A stretch of DNA of 64,000 nucleotides, taken from assembly GCF_014253065.1 (NCBI RefSeq), contig NZ_JACLZK010000001.1:868001-932000 (forward strand), given 5' to 3'. This document shows positions 15,793-25,899 of this stretch, in pieces. Source of the DNA: Campylobacter massiliensis (GTDB lineage: Bacteria; Campylobacterota; Campylobacteria; Campylobacterales; Campylobacteraceae). The notes below the pieces were generated by a model. That model saw nothing but the letters and a program-made list of their open reading frames with translations, searched no databases and was not told the origin of the DNA. The stretch's first letter is position 1. Each line of letters opens with the position of its first letter. The position numbers and the translations under genes are program-made.

Positions 15793-17705
15793 TTTTAACC
15801 CCATACTCAACCATTTCAATCTTAGCTTTTAATATATCCGGGTTGATCGGCTTAGCGTAGGTATTCAGTAAAATTTTATACTGTTTTTCGTGGCCTACTA
15901 TTTGAGCTATGACGCTTAGCTGGACTTCTCGTTGCACCAGGTAATTTATAAAGTAGTGCCTGAACGAATAAAACGTCTTTTTAGGATCTTCGGTTATTAG
16001 TTTTCTTTGAATTTGTTTTCTAAAAATTTCAGAAAAGATTTTATTATTTACGCTAAATATCGTCTTGCCGTTTTTTCTAGTATCGATAAATTCTATTAAG
16101 CCAAGCTCAAGCAGCTTGGAATGAATAGGCATCACCCTTATAGAATTAGTATTTTTAGTGGTTTTACCCTCTTCTCTGTTTATATTAAAGCAAAGTATTC
16201 CGTTACGCTTTACTATATCTTTGTATCTTAGCTGAGTTATTTCGTTTATCCTCATCCCGCTATATGCTGCTATCATCGTAATATAATAAAGATTGTTAGC
16301 GTTTATTCGCTTACTTGGAGATCTATTGGTATTTTTAAAATCTTGAACTATCTTAAAGATAGTTTGCGCTTCCTCTTTGCTGTAAGGCAATACCTTGCGA
16401 TCCGTGGGGTCTATTTCTATTTTTACGTTAATATTATTCGTAATGCTTTTACCTATATAGCCGCTATCGTAACTGTAATTAAAAAATTGAGCTACCCTTA
16501 TCATATATTTTTGTACGGTTACTTCCGACAGCTTGCTATAGTTTTTACCCAGATGCAGTATCTGCTCTAAATTTTTACCCTTATACTTGTTTTTTTTGAT
16601 TTAGCTTAGTTGGCACTTTAAATAAAATATCGCGAAATTTTAATAAATCATCTCTTGATATAAGAGACACGCTCCTTTCCTCGCCGAAGAATTTAAAGAG
16701 CAAATTTTTAACGCTATTTACTAGCTCTAACGTGCTTTTAGACCATTTTTCGTTTTTACTCGTGTTTTGTATGAAGGTATCGAACGCAACGCGCAATATT
16801 ATATTGTTTTGCGACCAGGTTGGTATTTGGCTAGCAAACGGGACTATCTCGTATTGTTCTACGATATTATTACCTAGAGTTCCCGCGCCAAAAGTTTCTT
16901 TGCCTGCGCGTATAGATTGAACGATATTTTGCTTTTTACCGAGCATAATATCTTTTGTCTCTCTTTCATCGGCTTTAGTTTTTACTAGCCCTAGCTGCGT
17001 ATTTAGTCCGTGTTCTTTTTGGGCAGCTACGACCATAGCGTGAGTAAAAGTATCTATAAGATCTTTAACCCCTTGCCTATTAAGCGGCAATTCGCCGATT
17101 TCGTCAAGAACGCCGATATCGTCTTGAAAGCTTCGTAGTTCTTTACTTTCAAATTTACGGCTACTATCTTGCTCGCTTAAAAATTTTAATCTTTTGGCCG
17201 TAAGGTTTGCGTTTTTCTCAAGTTTTGCGATTAGATAATTAAGAGAAAGGATATTTTTCTCAAGCAAAGCGTGAGTTACCGCAGCCCTATCCTCATCACC
17301 GATCGGGCCGATATCTTTTTCTAAAATTTCCACGCTAGGCTCTAGAAGTTTAGGCATTTGATTATCTTGCAAGGCTTCTTTAAAATGCCTATTTAGAGCA
17401 TCGGCAAAGTCAACGTCTATCTTTTTATCGTATAAAGAGTGCTCTTTTATACTTTTATTGACCTTTGCCTGCATAAAGCTATCCACGAGAGAGTCGATTA
17501 TCTTGCCGTCCAACTTCATGTCCACCGCCTTGGTTATTAGATAAATGTATCTATCATAAATTCTAGCAGATTTTTTAGCTTTTAGTATGGAGTTTGTGCT
17601 TAGCGTAAAGCAAATTTCTCTTTGAACGCCGAAGATTTTCCTCGTGCTAAGAGGCAGAACGCTTCTATAGTAGTATGTTCCGTTGCGATTTTTAATATGC
17701 GTCAT
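15776..17705 (-). pseudogene. Tyrosine recombinase (integrase) of IME1, frameshifted
   Basis: Two frames together make one phage-type integrase of about 640 codons. The N-terminal part (MTHIKNRNGTYYYRSVLPLS, residues typical of tRNA-targeting integrases) runs to a TAA just after a run of eight A (16590-16597). The C-terminal part resumes one frame over with the core-binding helix and the catalytic domain: GMRINEITQLRYKDI carries the first Arg, FYSFRHYFIN the second Arg region, GHEKQ the His and NTYAK the Tyr. The residue normally His in HxxR is Tyr (YSFRH). With both a frameshift and this change the enzyme is probably dead. The start is uncertain, as no good ribosome site is seen. Confidence 0.82.
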
Positions 17706-17805
17706 AAGGCGGTGTAACAAAAGTGGAACACCTTGCCGATGCCTTAAAGTCAAAAAGACTTAAAACAGCGTAGTATCAGCGCTTTGCAAGGATTTAAAAT
17801 AATTC

Positions 17806-17850
17806 CTCATAAGCCGGAGGTCGGGAGTTCAAGTCTCCCCCGTGACACCA
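17806..17850 (+). pseudogene. 3' half of a tRNA with CAU anticodon, attachment-site copy
   Basis: Reading 5' to 3': anticodon loop CTCATAA (anticodon 17808-17810), stem strand GCCGG, AGGTC, T-arm GGGAG-TTCAAGT-CTCCC, acceptor strand CCGTGAC, then ACCA. The bases before the loop (AATTC) do not pair with GCCGG, and no D-arm or 5' acceptor is present. So this is only the part copied by integration of IME1. An intact tRNA-Met/Ile2(CAU) should stand at the other junction; I do not find it in the window. Confidence 0.85.
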
Positions 17851-18188
17851 TAAATGCCCTATTTATCGGTATTTAAACCGCCTCTTTTTCAGTTTCCCTT
17901 TCTTTGAATTTTTTCTTAAACTATGGTACGCTTTTGATAAAAAGTGGTACAATGGAAGCATTTTACAAAAAGTAATCCTATAAAATGACCTTAGCGTAGC
18001 ATATATCCACAAATTTGATCCTCATCCCCACTATTGTCATGCTCTCATCTAGCAAATTTAGACCTGACGTAGCCGTTGGCACTAGCAGCCTTCTACTCTC
18101 ATCCAAGCTCTAACTTCTTGATTTTTATTACTCCCACTATTTTATAGGCTTATCTAGAATATTTAACGAAAACAAGAAAATGTTTTTA
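17851..18188. other. Intergenic stretch with a possible minus-strand gene remnant
   Basis: There is no intact gene. On the minus strand about 42 codons are open from roughly 18105 to a TAG at 17978 (LDESRRLLVPTATSGLNLL, then DESMTIVGMRIKF). They look like the C-terminus of a lost gene that I cannot name. Confidence 0.3.
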
Positions 18189-18962
18189 CTAAACCCTCCA
18201 CCTAACCAGCAATCTCCTTTTGTCTTCGACGTTTAAATTTATAAAATCGATACCGAAAAGTTTGGTTAAATTTTCGCCCTTTAAAATTTGATCCGTTGCG
18301 CCGAATTCATATCCTAAAGGGCCGTTTAAAAGCAAGGTTTTATCTGTTGCCGCAAGCGCGTGATCGGGATGATGCGAGGTAAAGATCACGCAGGTTTTTT
18401 GCTCGCTATTTAGCCTTTTGATTAGGCTTAAAACGGCGTTTTGATGAAATACGTCGAGATAGGAAGTCGGCTCGTCCATGATTAGAATTTTGGGCCGTAG
18501 TACTAGCGAGCGAGCTATTAGGACTAGCTGCATCATGCCGCCGCTTAGCTCGTCTACGTTTAAATTTAAATACTCGCTAACGCCTGCTATCCGTGCGGCT
18601 TCCTCGGCCATCGCCCTATCCTCTGTGCTCGGCCTTGAAAACATACCGACGTTTGCGTTTACGCCCATTAAAATCAGATCTTTTACCTTAAAGCTAAAAG
18701 CGATATTTTCGCTTTGGGGCACGTATCCTACGAGCTTGGCGCGTTCTTTGCCGCTAAGAGAGGCATGATCGCGACCATCGATCAAAATTTGACCGCTTTT
18801 TGCTTTTAAGAGTCCTAAAATAATCTTTAAAAACGTAGATTTGCCTATGCCGTTAGGGCCCAAAATCGCAAGCGTTTCGCCGCTTTTTAAATCAAGGCTC
18901 AAATTTTGCAAAATTTGCTTACGCTCGTATGAAAAGCTTAAATTTTCTACGCTTAAGACCAT
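18189..18962 (-). CDS. FecE-type ABC ATPase for iron-complex/heme uptake
   Basis: A 257-residue cytoplasmic ATPase that powers the permease encoded just upstream. Walker A is GPNGIGKST (about residues 35-43), the signature is LSGGMMQL, Walker B is ILIMDEPTSYLD, and the switch His follows in IFTSHHPDHAL. The start overlaps the end of the permease gene by 10 bases. It is the last gene of the TonB receptor - binding protein - permease - ATPase run transcribed leftward. The substrate is not readable from the ATPase. Confidence 0.92.
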   Translation of the reverse strand: MVLSVENLSFSYERKQILQNLSLDLKSGETLAILGPNGIGKSTFLKIILGLLKAKSGQILIDGRDHASLSGKERAKLVGYVPQSENIAFSFKVKDLILMGVNANVGMFSRPSTEDRAMAEEAARIAGVSEYLNLNVDELSGGMMQLVLIARSLVLRPKILIMDEPTSYLDVFHQNAVLSLIKRLNSEQKTCVIFTSHHPDHALAATDKTLLLNGPLGYEFGATDQILKGENLTKLFGIDFINLNVEDKRRLLVRWRV

Positions 18963-19915
18963 CTTTTGCCCTTTTTAACGATGATGACGCCGATCATAGG
19001 AGCGCCTATAAGCGCGGTTAGGATACTTAGCGGGATTTCAGCCGAGCTCACGCTTCTAGCCGCAACGTCGGTTAGCATCAAAAATATCCCGCCTAAAATC
19101 GCAGAAATCGGAACTAGCTGCGAGTTATCTGAGCCGTAAATCAGCCTCGTAACATGCGGCATCAAAAGCCCGACCCAGCCGATGATACCGGCGATGGCTA
19201 CGCTTGCGGCCGTTATCAGTGTAGCAAGTACGATAAAGATAAAGCCTAAAAATTTACTCTCGCCCAAAATGCTTGCATGTTCGCCGCCTAGGGATAAAAT
19301 ATTTAGTTTCCAGCCCATTAGGCTCAAAAGCACGAGCCCGCTAACGCAAACGGGAGCAAGCGCCGCTACGTCGCTCCAAGAGATGGCGCTTAGGCTTCCC
19401 ATCAGCCAATATACGATACTAGGAAGCTTTTCTTGCGTGTCGGCGACGTATTTTACAACCGAGATCAGCGCCTCAAAGATAGCACCCGTGATGATGCCCG
19501 CAAGCACCAGCATAAGCTTTGAGTTTTTGTTTGCCAAAACGCCTAGAGCGTAAGCTATCATGACGGCTAAAAAACCGAAAACGAAAGCGCCTATTTGCGT
19601 GGCTATGGGACTGCCGAAGGCTAAAATGCAAACTACCGCGCCAAATCCAGCTCCACTGCCTACGCCCAGGATATTCGGGCTTACCAAAGGATTTGCAAAC
19701 ATCGCCTGAAATATCACGCCCGCCGCGCTAAGGCTGGCGCCTATCAAAAACGCCGCTATCAGCCTTGGTAGGCGCAGGTCAAATATCAAAGCGTAAAGCG
19801 TCTCTTTGTCGTTTTGATAATAATCAATTAGCCCCTCAAGCGAAATCCTGCCCGCAAGAAGCGAAAAAACGACCGCAAAGGCTAGAAAAAGCGATAAAAA
19901 CAGATACTTTTTCAT
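18953..19915 (-). CDS. FecCD-family iron-complex/heme ABC permease
   Basis: A 320-residue inner-membrane permease. It has the typical DLRLPRLIAAFLIGASLSAAG, FANPLVSPNILGVGSGAGFG and IGWVGLLMPHVTRLIYG segments and about ten hydrophobic helices. It forms the channel between the periplasmic binding protein (19915-20949) and the ATPase, overlapping both genes slightly. It belongs to the same subfamily as the AT-rich permease at the left edge of the window but has native base composition. Confidence 0.92.
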   Translation of the reverse strand: MKKYLFLSLFLAFAVVFSLLAGRISLEGLIDYYQNDKETLYALIFDLRLPRLIAAFLIGASLSAAGVIFQAMFANPLVSPNILGVGSGAGFGAVVCILAFGSPIATQIGAFVFGFLAVMIAYALGVLANKNSKLMLVLAGIITGAIFEALISVVKYVADTQEKLPSIVYWLMGSLSAISWSDVAALAPVCVSGLVLLSLMGWKLNILSLGGEHASILGESKFLGFIFIVLATLITAASVAIAGIIGWVGLLMPHVTRLIYGSDNSQLVPISAILGGIFLMLTDVAARSVSSAEIPLSILTALIGAPMIGVIIVKKGKRWS

Positions 19916-20949
19916 TATCTAAAAAGCTCGTAAAATTTACTCTCTCCGTTTAGATCGAAGCGTAAAATTTGAGCCGTCTCATCGTCATTTAGATCGTAGC
20001 CATAGAGCAATTTGTAGCTCTTTTTCATCTCGTCTTTTAAATTTATATGAGCCTGCCCCGAAAACAGCACGCTAAACCACGCCCAGCCCAAGTGCGATTC
20101 GCCCGTAGGCGGCTCCCACATATCGCCTCCCAGAGGCATTTTATAGACGGCTTTTTGTTTGACGGCTTTTACGTTTTTTAAAATTTTGTCGTTAAAAAAG
20201 TCCCGCGGAGTTAGCTCGTCGAAGTTGCTAAGCAAGATAACGTCCGGATTTTGAGCGAGAATTTCTTCTTTATTTAAAATTCTAAATCCCCCAAAATTTG
20301 CCGCATTCTGCCCACCGCTTAGCTTTATCTCGTAGTCAAAATACGTCCCACCGCCGGCTGCCTCGTAGCTTTTATCCCTGCCGAATATAAAAAGAACCTT
20401 CGGTTTTTTGCTAAGCCCTTTTACGAAATTTTCGATCTCAGCTCTTACCTCGGCTCTGTTTTGTAAAATTTGCTCCGCTCTTTGCTCTTTTTCATAAATT
20501 TTACCCAGCATTGCAAACCAAAAAAGAGGATCTTCCTCCGTGCCGCTTAAATTTACCAAAGCTACGTTTAGGCCTACTTTTCGCAGCGGCTCTATGATCT
20601 TTTCGCCTCTCATGCCCCACTGCACGACAAGATCGGGAGATAGTTTTAGTAGCTCCTCGATGTTTGGAGTAAAATCCTCTCCGATACCGCCTGCTGGGAT
20701 ACTAGCTGCGCCTTTAATCATTTTTCCCAGCATTCCGCGCTTGATGTTTTTCTTGGCCATCGGATGGACGGAGGCTAGGCGAGATACGTTGTTTTCGACG
20801 CTAAGAGAAAATGAAGCTAGCGGCACGGGAAACAGCGCTACGCTCTTAACGGAGCGGTCGAAGCGAAGCTTATTGCCGTTTTGATCGGTAAATTCAAGCG
20901 CGCCCAGCGTCGCTGCCAGTAGCAATAAAGCAGGCATGATTTTTCTCAA
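19915..20949 (-). CDS. Periplasmic iron-complex/heme-binding protein (BtuF/FepB-like)
   Basis: 344 residues with a Sec signal (MRKIMPALLLLAATLGALEF). The mature part is a class III binding protein: NIEELLKLSPDLVVQW before the linker helix and EEILAQNPDVILLSN in the second lobe. It would carry the imported compound from the TonB receptor to the permease. It lies between the receptor and permease genes in the same direction. The ligand (heme, siderophore or another iron chelate) cannot be told from the sequence. Confidence 0.85.
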   Translation of the reverse strand: MRKIMPALLLLAATLGALEFTDQNGNKLRFDRSVKSVALFPVPLASFSLSVENNVSRLASVHPMAKKNIKRGMLGKMIKGAASIPAGGIGEDFTPNIEELLKLSPDLVVQWGMRGEKIIEPLRKVGLNVALVNLSGTEEDPLFWFAMLGKIYEKEQRAEQILQNRAEVRAEIENFVKGLSKKPKVLFIFGRDKSYEAAGGGTYFDYEIKLSGGQNAANFGGFRILNKEEILAQNPDVILLSNFDELTPRDFFNDKILKNVKAVKQKAVYKMPLGGDMWEPPTGESHLGWAWFSVLFSGQAHINLKDEMKKSYKLLYGYDLNDDETAQILRFDLNGESKFYELFR

Positions 20950-21023
20950 ATTTGATCCTTAAATTTGTAAATTTTAGGGTTTTTGAGCGGGCCGGTTTAA
21001 AACCCGCTCGGTAAATTTAAATT

Positions 21024-23105
21024 TTAAAAGCTAGCCTTAAAGCCTAGTTTGAAATTTCTACCCGGATTTATTAGCGGGTTGCTAGCGCTTCTAGGCTGGC
21101 TGATTAGCTCGTAGCTTAGGCTTGGGGCGTATTCTTTGTCAAAGATATTTTCGACGCCGAAATTTAGGCTAAAATCTTTTAAGAATCCTAGTTTGCCCAG
21201 ACTCTTGCCAAAGTATAGGTTATGTACGAAATATCCCGCTCGCTCGCGCTCTACGCTATCATCTATGCGTGTCTTTCTCGCCGCCCAGTCGCCGCTATAC
21301 TCTATGTAAGAATTTGCCAAAAACTCCGGCGAATAAGAAACAGCCACGCGTCCGCTAAGCGGAGCGATCTCTGGAAGCGGTTTGCCGGTTTGCTTGTTTT
21401 TGCCGCGCGTGTAGGCAAGATTTGTTTTAAACTCCAAATTTGATAAAATTTTATAAGCAAGGTCAAATTCCGCTCCGCTTATCTTGGCTCTATTTACGTT
21501 TTGCGACTGATAGTAGGTCACGCCGCCGCTTTGCCAGTTTCGCTCGACGATCAGGTCTTTATAATCTCCCGTGTAAAATATCAAATTTGATCTAAGCGCT
21601 TTATCCGTATAGCGAAGTCCAGCCTCGTAGGTAACGCCTTTTTCGATATTTAGATCAGGGTTTGGCAGATACGCCTCGCTGCCTGAAAACGTAAGTATCG
21701 GAGCAACCTCGCCGCTCATAGGAGCCCTAAACGAAGTCGAGAAATTTCCTACGAATTCAAGCCCCTGGGCGACGGGATAAATAAGCCCCAGACCGTAGCT
21801 AGCTCTGCCGTCTTTTCTATCGTTGGCGTTTTCGTATAAGGCTTTTACGGCGGGGCTCATCGAGCTATCCATATCAAAGGACGTTTTTATGCGGTCGTAG
21901 CGTAAATTTGCGCTCAAAATCGCGTCGTTGCTAAATGCGTATTCAAGCAATCCAAAGCCCGCGACGTCAAGCTGTTTGGTTCTTAGCCTGTTGCGTACGC
22001 TAGGGCCTTTGTTTACGCTTTGATACACGCTATCCCAGTCCTCGTAATAAAAATCTACGCCGTAGGTTTGGGTTAGGCTGTCGCCTATAAATTTGCCGAT
22101 AAATTTGCCGCCGTAGACCTTCGGGCCGTTTACGTAGTTATCGACTTGTCTAGGCGACATAGCTCCGATATACGGCCTTATATTTAGGTGTGTATAAAGC
22201 TCTCTGTAATACAAGCTAGAATCTAATATAAATTTATCGTTTATGTTGCCTTCGTAGTTTAGCGCTACGTATTTTTCTCTAAGAGGCGCTTCTTTTATGT
22301 ATTTTTGAAAGCCTTTTTTGTTCGCCGTTCCGGGAGCGCCGACCGCCGTACCGACTACGCCGCGCTCGGACTCCGTATATCTGGTCACGAGCTCAAGTCT
22401 GTGAAAATCGGCAAAGCTATATCCGCCTTTAAAATCAAGGCTTCGGTAGTTATACCTTGTATTTGGGATTTTGCCCGCCGGAGTGTCGTAGTCCTTGCCA
22501 TGTTTGTAGTTTAAGCCCAGCAATGCATCAAACCCGTGTCCGACTACGCCGAGTTGTAAGCGGTTTTGCACACCTTTGTTCGCGCTTTGATACTGGGTGC
22601 TTAGATACGTATCCGATAACGCCCAGTCGCCGTGTACGTCTCCGCTAGCTCTTTTGGTGACTAAATTTACTATGCCGCCAAAGGCATCCGTGCCGTAAAG
22701 CGTGCTAGCGGGGCCCCTTATTATCTCTATCCTTTCGATTTGATCGGGCGTAAATATCGAATACTCAAACGCCGGCCTACCTCTAAATCTAAGTCCGTCT
22801 ACGAACATCGGCACGCGGTAATCAGACGAGCTAAAACCTCGCACGTTTACGGTACCCGAGTCCATGCCTTCGTTTACGATTGAAACCCCAGGCGCCTCGC
22901 TGATTAGCTCGGGTACGCTTTTGCCAAGCTTTCTTTCTATTGTCTCTTTATCTACTACCGAGACGCTTTTGCTTATCTCGTCTACGCTTTGAGACGATCT
23001 TTGCGCCGTGACGGTTACGCCTTCTAGCGATTTTAGCTCTACTTCGTTTTGCGCGGCAGCCAAAACGCCGACCAAAGCAAGGCTAAGCACGATTTTCCTC
23101 TGCAT
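21024..23105 (-). CDS. TonB-dependent outer-membrane receptor, possibly for heme
   Basis: 693 residues with a signal peptide, a TonB-box-like EGVTVTAQR near residue 28, a plug domain (DEISKSVSVVDKETIERK, IERIEIIRGPASTLYGTDAFGG) and a beta-barrel ending in Phe. The barrel contains FRAP and, a little later, NPDL, a pair found in many heme receptors; this makes heme a reasonable but unproven ligand. It is the first gene of the leftward transport operon. The promoter upstream has a Fur-box-like sequence over its -35 region. Confidence 0.85.
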   Translation of the reverse strand: MQRKIVLSLALVGVLAAAQNEVELKSLEGVTVTAQRSSQSVDEISKSVSVVDKETIERKLGKSVPELISEAPGVSIVNEGMDSGTVNVRGFSSSDYRVPMFVDGLRFRGRPAFEYSIFTPDQIERIEIIRGPASTLYGTDAFGGIVNLVTKRASGDVHGDWALSDTYLSTQYQSANKGVQNRLQLGVVGHGFDALLGLNYKHGKDYDTPAGKIPNTRYNYRSLDFKGGYSFADFHRLELVTRYTESERGVVGTAVGAPGTANKKGFQKYIKEAPLREKYVALNYEGNINDKFILDSSLYYRELYTHLNIRPYIGAMSPRQVDNYVNGPKVYGGKFIGKFIGDSLTQTYGVDFYYEDWDSVYQSVNKGPSVRNRLRTKQLDVAGFGLLEYAFSNDAILSANLRYDRIKTSFDMDSSMSPAVKALYENANDRKDGRASYGLGLIYPVAQGLEFVGNFSTSFRAPMSGEVAPILTFSGSEAYLPNPDLNIEKGVTYEAGLRYTDKALRSNLIFYTGDYKDLIVERNWQSGGVTYYQSQNVNRAKISGAEFDLAYKILSNLEFKTNLAYTRGKNKQTGKPLPEIAPLSGRVAVSYSPEFLANSYIEYSGDWAARKTRIDDSVERERAGYFVHNLYFGKSLGKLGFLKDFSLNFGVENIFDKEYAPSLSYELISQPRSASNPLINPGRNFKLGFKASF

Positions 23106-23135
23106 TTAAACTCCTTTAAAAATTATTAACGGGCA

Positions 23136-23170
23136 ATTATACAGAAATATATAATGATTTTCAATGATTA
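23136..23170 (-). promoter_or_regulatory. Promoter with overlapping Fur-box-like site for the receptor operon
   Basis: On the minus strand TTGAAA (23159-23164) is 17 bases from TATAAT (23136-23141). The segment 23151-23170 (plus strand ATAATGATTTTCAATGATTA) resembles a Fur operator and covers the -35. Iron repression of the uptake operon is the natural reading. The rest of the 23106-23486 gap is AT-rich and should hold the divergent promoter of the next receptor gene; no other structure was seen. Confidence 0.6.
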
Positions 23171-23486
23171 AAAATAAGGTTTTAGTAAATAATTTATGTA
23201 GCAAAAATTTAAGACGTTTGTAATTCCAGCACGTTTTTATAAAAAATAGTAAAAAATATTATTCCCCCGAAAATATCACGAGCATTAACGAATAAGAATA
23301 GTGTCGTTAAGTTTTAAGATCACAAATTTAAAATGCATTTTTTTCAGATTTTAAAAATTAGCCTCTACTCAAGCGATAAAAACGCTCTATATGTAATGGC
23401 TAGTATATGATAAGATGATTTATAAATAATTATTTAAGCACTATTGATATATACTCTTGTTTTTATTTTAAAATCAGGGGAGAATA

Positions 23487-25583
23487 ATGAGACTTAGTAT
23501 TTTTGCTTCAGTCGCTATTTTGGCTACTTTTGCCGTCGCAGAGACAAAGACGGACGGCTACTCGGTGATGCTTCCAAGCGTAGAAGTCGAAGGCATTTCC
23601 GAGCAAGATAACCTCAAAGGCTATATAACCTACGATAGCGCGGAAGTAAACAGAAACGGACTTAGCAACAAGCAAACGCCTCAAACCATCGAAACTATCG
23701 ATATCCAGAAAAATCGCAACTACGGCACGAATGATCTTTCTAGCATCCTAGAAGGAAACGCGGGCATAGACGCAGGCTACGATATGCGCGGCGAGAGTAT
23801 CAAAATAAGAGGCTTTAGCGTAGACGGCGGAGATATATACAGAGACGGCGTGAGAGACTCAGGTCAGATCAGGCGTAGCACCGCAAACGTCGAGCGCGTC
23901 GAGATTTTAAAAGGACCAGCTTCTATCCTATACGGCAGGAGCGACGGCGGAGCGGTTGTAAATTTAGTCAGTAAAAAGGCAAATTTTGCCCCTGTTTATA
24001 AGGTCTCGGGTAGATACGGCAGCTGGAGTAGATGGGGGCTTGGCGCAGACGTAAACCACGCGGTAAATAATCAACTAGCCGTACGCCTAACCACCGACGG
24101 CGAGCGCGGTAAATCGTGGCGCGAAAGTATAAAATATAAAAATTTTATGATAAGCCCTAGCGTCATCGTAACCAACCAAAGCGGCGACGTAAGCTTCGAG
24201 GCGCAGTATACGTACGACAACGCCTGGCGAGTACCCGATAGAACTCCGACCAAGGCCGTCTACGATAAGCTAGGTATCGACTACAAAAAGGGCTTTTCTC
24301 ACGAGGGCGACTTCGTGGAGGATAGACTGCACTTTTTCCGCACGGAATTAAATGCCGAGCTAGCAAAAGAGCTAAATTTAAAATGGGTTTTCGGATACAG
24401 AAAGGCTAGCCAAAATTTCGACCACTATTACGGCGGATCAATCGTTAGCGGGAACAAATTAAGACAAAACTACGCAAAACAAGAGACGGATAACGAAACT
24501 ATCTCAAACGCTTTTACGCTTACCAAGGAGCTAAATTTCGAGAGATTTAAGCACAACATCGCAGTCGGCTACGATAACAGCGTCGAAACTCGCCATCCAA
24601 GGCTCTGGTATAGTAGAACCCATATGCAAGATATCGACCCGTACGCATCTAGGGGCAGCTGGGCGTCAAACAGAAACGTTCCGCTCACGACCGATAACAA
24701 ACACCGCGCGATCAATCATGGCGTGTTTTTCGAGGATCTCATTAGCCTTGACGACACGTATAGGTTGATGCTCGGCGGTAGGTTTGATTTTTATAAATTT
24801 AAGACCAGAAACATAAGAGGCCAAACAAACAGCTACACCGGCGACTCGTTTAGTCCTAGGGTCGGCTTTTTATGGGACTTTGCGACCGATCACACCGCTT
24901 ATATCTCGTATTCGCAGAGCTTTGCGCCCTACGGCGGTAGAGGCAACATCGGCATCAGCACTGAAGATACGTCAAAACTTGATCTAAAACCGCAAAATAA
25001 CGTCCAGTACGAAATCGGACTAAAAAGCACTTGGGCGGATAATAAATTTAGCTCAAACATCGCGGTCTTTCAGATCGAACATAAAAATATCCGCTATCAG
25101 CCAGACCCTACAAACGACCCATATACTTGGGCGGTTCGCGGCAAAGAGCGCAGCCGTGGTATCGAGCTAAACGTGCTAGGGCAAATTTACGAGAATTTAT
25201 ACCTGCGCAGCTCGCTTGGCTACACGAACGCTAAGGTTACCAAAGATAACTCAAACTCGCTAAACGAAGGGCTTAATCTAAATGAAACCACGCGCTGGCA
25301 GGGCAATGTCTTTTTACGCTACGTAAACGCCGACAAATGGTACGTAGAAAGCGGCGTTACCGGCTACTCCAAACGCTACTCCTACTCTACTAGCGGCGGT
25401 AGAATTCAAGAACAACACTTGCCGGGCTTTGCTAGAGTGGACGTGAGTGCGGGATACAGCTTCACCGAGCATGCGCAAATGACGCTAGCGATAAACAATC
25501 TCTTTGATAAAAAATACTGGCGTTCAAGCTCGAGGCTAGGCGACGAGAGATCGTTTATGGTGAATTTTCACTACAATTTTTAA
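23487..25583 (+). CDS. TonB-dependent siderophore receptor (FhuA/Fiu-type)
   Basis: 698 residues. A signal peptide (to about residue 19) is followed by a plug with SVEVEGISEQ, NGLSNKQTPQTIETID, IRGFSVDGGDIYRDGVRDSG and EILKGPASILYGRSDGGAVVN, the pattern of the TonB-siderophor family that includes FhuA, FoxA and Fiu. The barrel ends in a terminal Phe (NFHYNF). GGGGAG precedes the ATG. A perfect terminator follows. It is transcribed divergently from the heme-type operon, so the region between is probably iron-regulated on both sides. The ligand is unknown; hydroxamate or monomeric catecholate are candidates. Confidence 0.9.
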   Translation: MRLSIFASVAILATFAVAETKTDGYSVMLPSVEVEGISEQDNLKGYITYDSAEVNRNGLSNKQTPQTIETIDIQKNRNYGTNDLSSILEGNAGIDAGYDMRGESIKIRGFSVDGGDIYRDGVRDSGQIRRSTANVERVEILKGPASILYGRSDGGAVVNLVSKKANFAPVYKVSGRYGSWSRWGLGADVNHAVNNQLAVRLTTDGERGKSWRESIKYKNFMISPSVIVTNQSGDVSFEAQYTYDNAWRVPDRTPTKAVYDKLGIDYKKGFSHEGDFVEDRLHFFRTELNAELAKELNLKWVFGYRKASQNFDHYYGGSIVSGNKLRQNYAKQETDNETISNAFTLTKELNFERFKHNIAVGYDNSVETRHPRLWYSRTHMQDIDPYASRGSWASNRNVPLTTDNKHRAINHGVFFEDLISLDDTYRLMLGGRFDFYKFKTRNIRGQTNSYTGDSFSPRVGFLWDFATDHTAYISYSQSFAPYGGRGNIGISTEDTSKLDLKPQNNVQYEIGLKSTWADNKFSSNIAVFQIEHKNIRYQPDPTNDPYTWAVRGKERSRGIELNVLGQIYENLYLRSSLGYTNAKVTKDNSNSLNEGLNLNETTRWQGNVFLRYVNADKWYVESGVTGYSKRYSYSTSGGRIQEQHLPGFARVDVSAGYSFTEHAQMTLAINNLFDKKYWRSSSRLGDERSFMVNFHYNF

Positions 25584-25590
25584 CTAAAAC

Positions 25591-25622
25591 GTAAAAACGA
25601 TAGGATAACCTATCGTTTTTAC
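25591..25622 (+). terminator. Rho-independent terminator after the siderophore receptor
   Basis: A 14-bp perfect stem (25591-25604 with 25609-25622) with an ATAA loop. The right arm contains CGTTTTT, so it can end transcription from the left. It starts 8 bases after the stop codon. Confidence 0.9.
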
Positions 25623-25899
25623 TGATTTTAAAACCGCTTCATTCATCGCGCTCCAAAAGTTAAAAACTTAGTGTCAATGACTTGGCTTTGACTGCGGTAT
25701 GGATAAAATTTCAAATTTAACATATCTTATAAGCTTTAAAAATTGCCTCAAAGCCATCTTATTAAATTGATCATCTCGTCTTTAGCGGCAAATTCTATCT
25801 GCATACGATAATTAATATTAAATTTATTCCATATTAGTTATTATTCGCGAAGAAAGATTGATAACTTAAATCAATATTAAGTATTCTAAAGGATTTTAT

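Larger units (their letters stand above)
11565..17850 (-). mobile_element. IME1: integrative mobilizable element next to a tRNA(CAU) 3' half
   Basis: From right to left the element holds a tyrosine recombinase (frameshifted), an AbiEi/AbiEii-like pair, a ColE1-type mobC-mobA-mobB-mobD module and a structured noncoding sequence (11641-11850). Its right end abuts the 3' half of a tRNA gene, the classic target of such integrases. The left limit is inferred from where similarity to IME2 ends. No conjugation (type IV secretion) genes are present, so transfer would need a helper. The broken integrase suggests it is now fixed. Confidence 0.7.

Noticed and set aside
17806-17850. Functional tRNA gene
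   Set aside because: The 5' acceptor strand, D-arm and 5' anticodon strand are absent.
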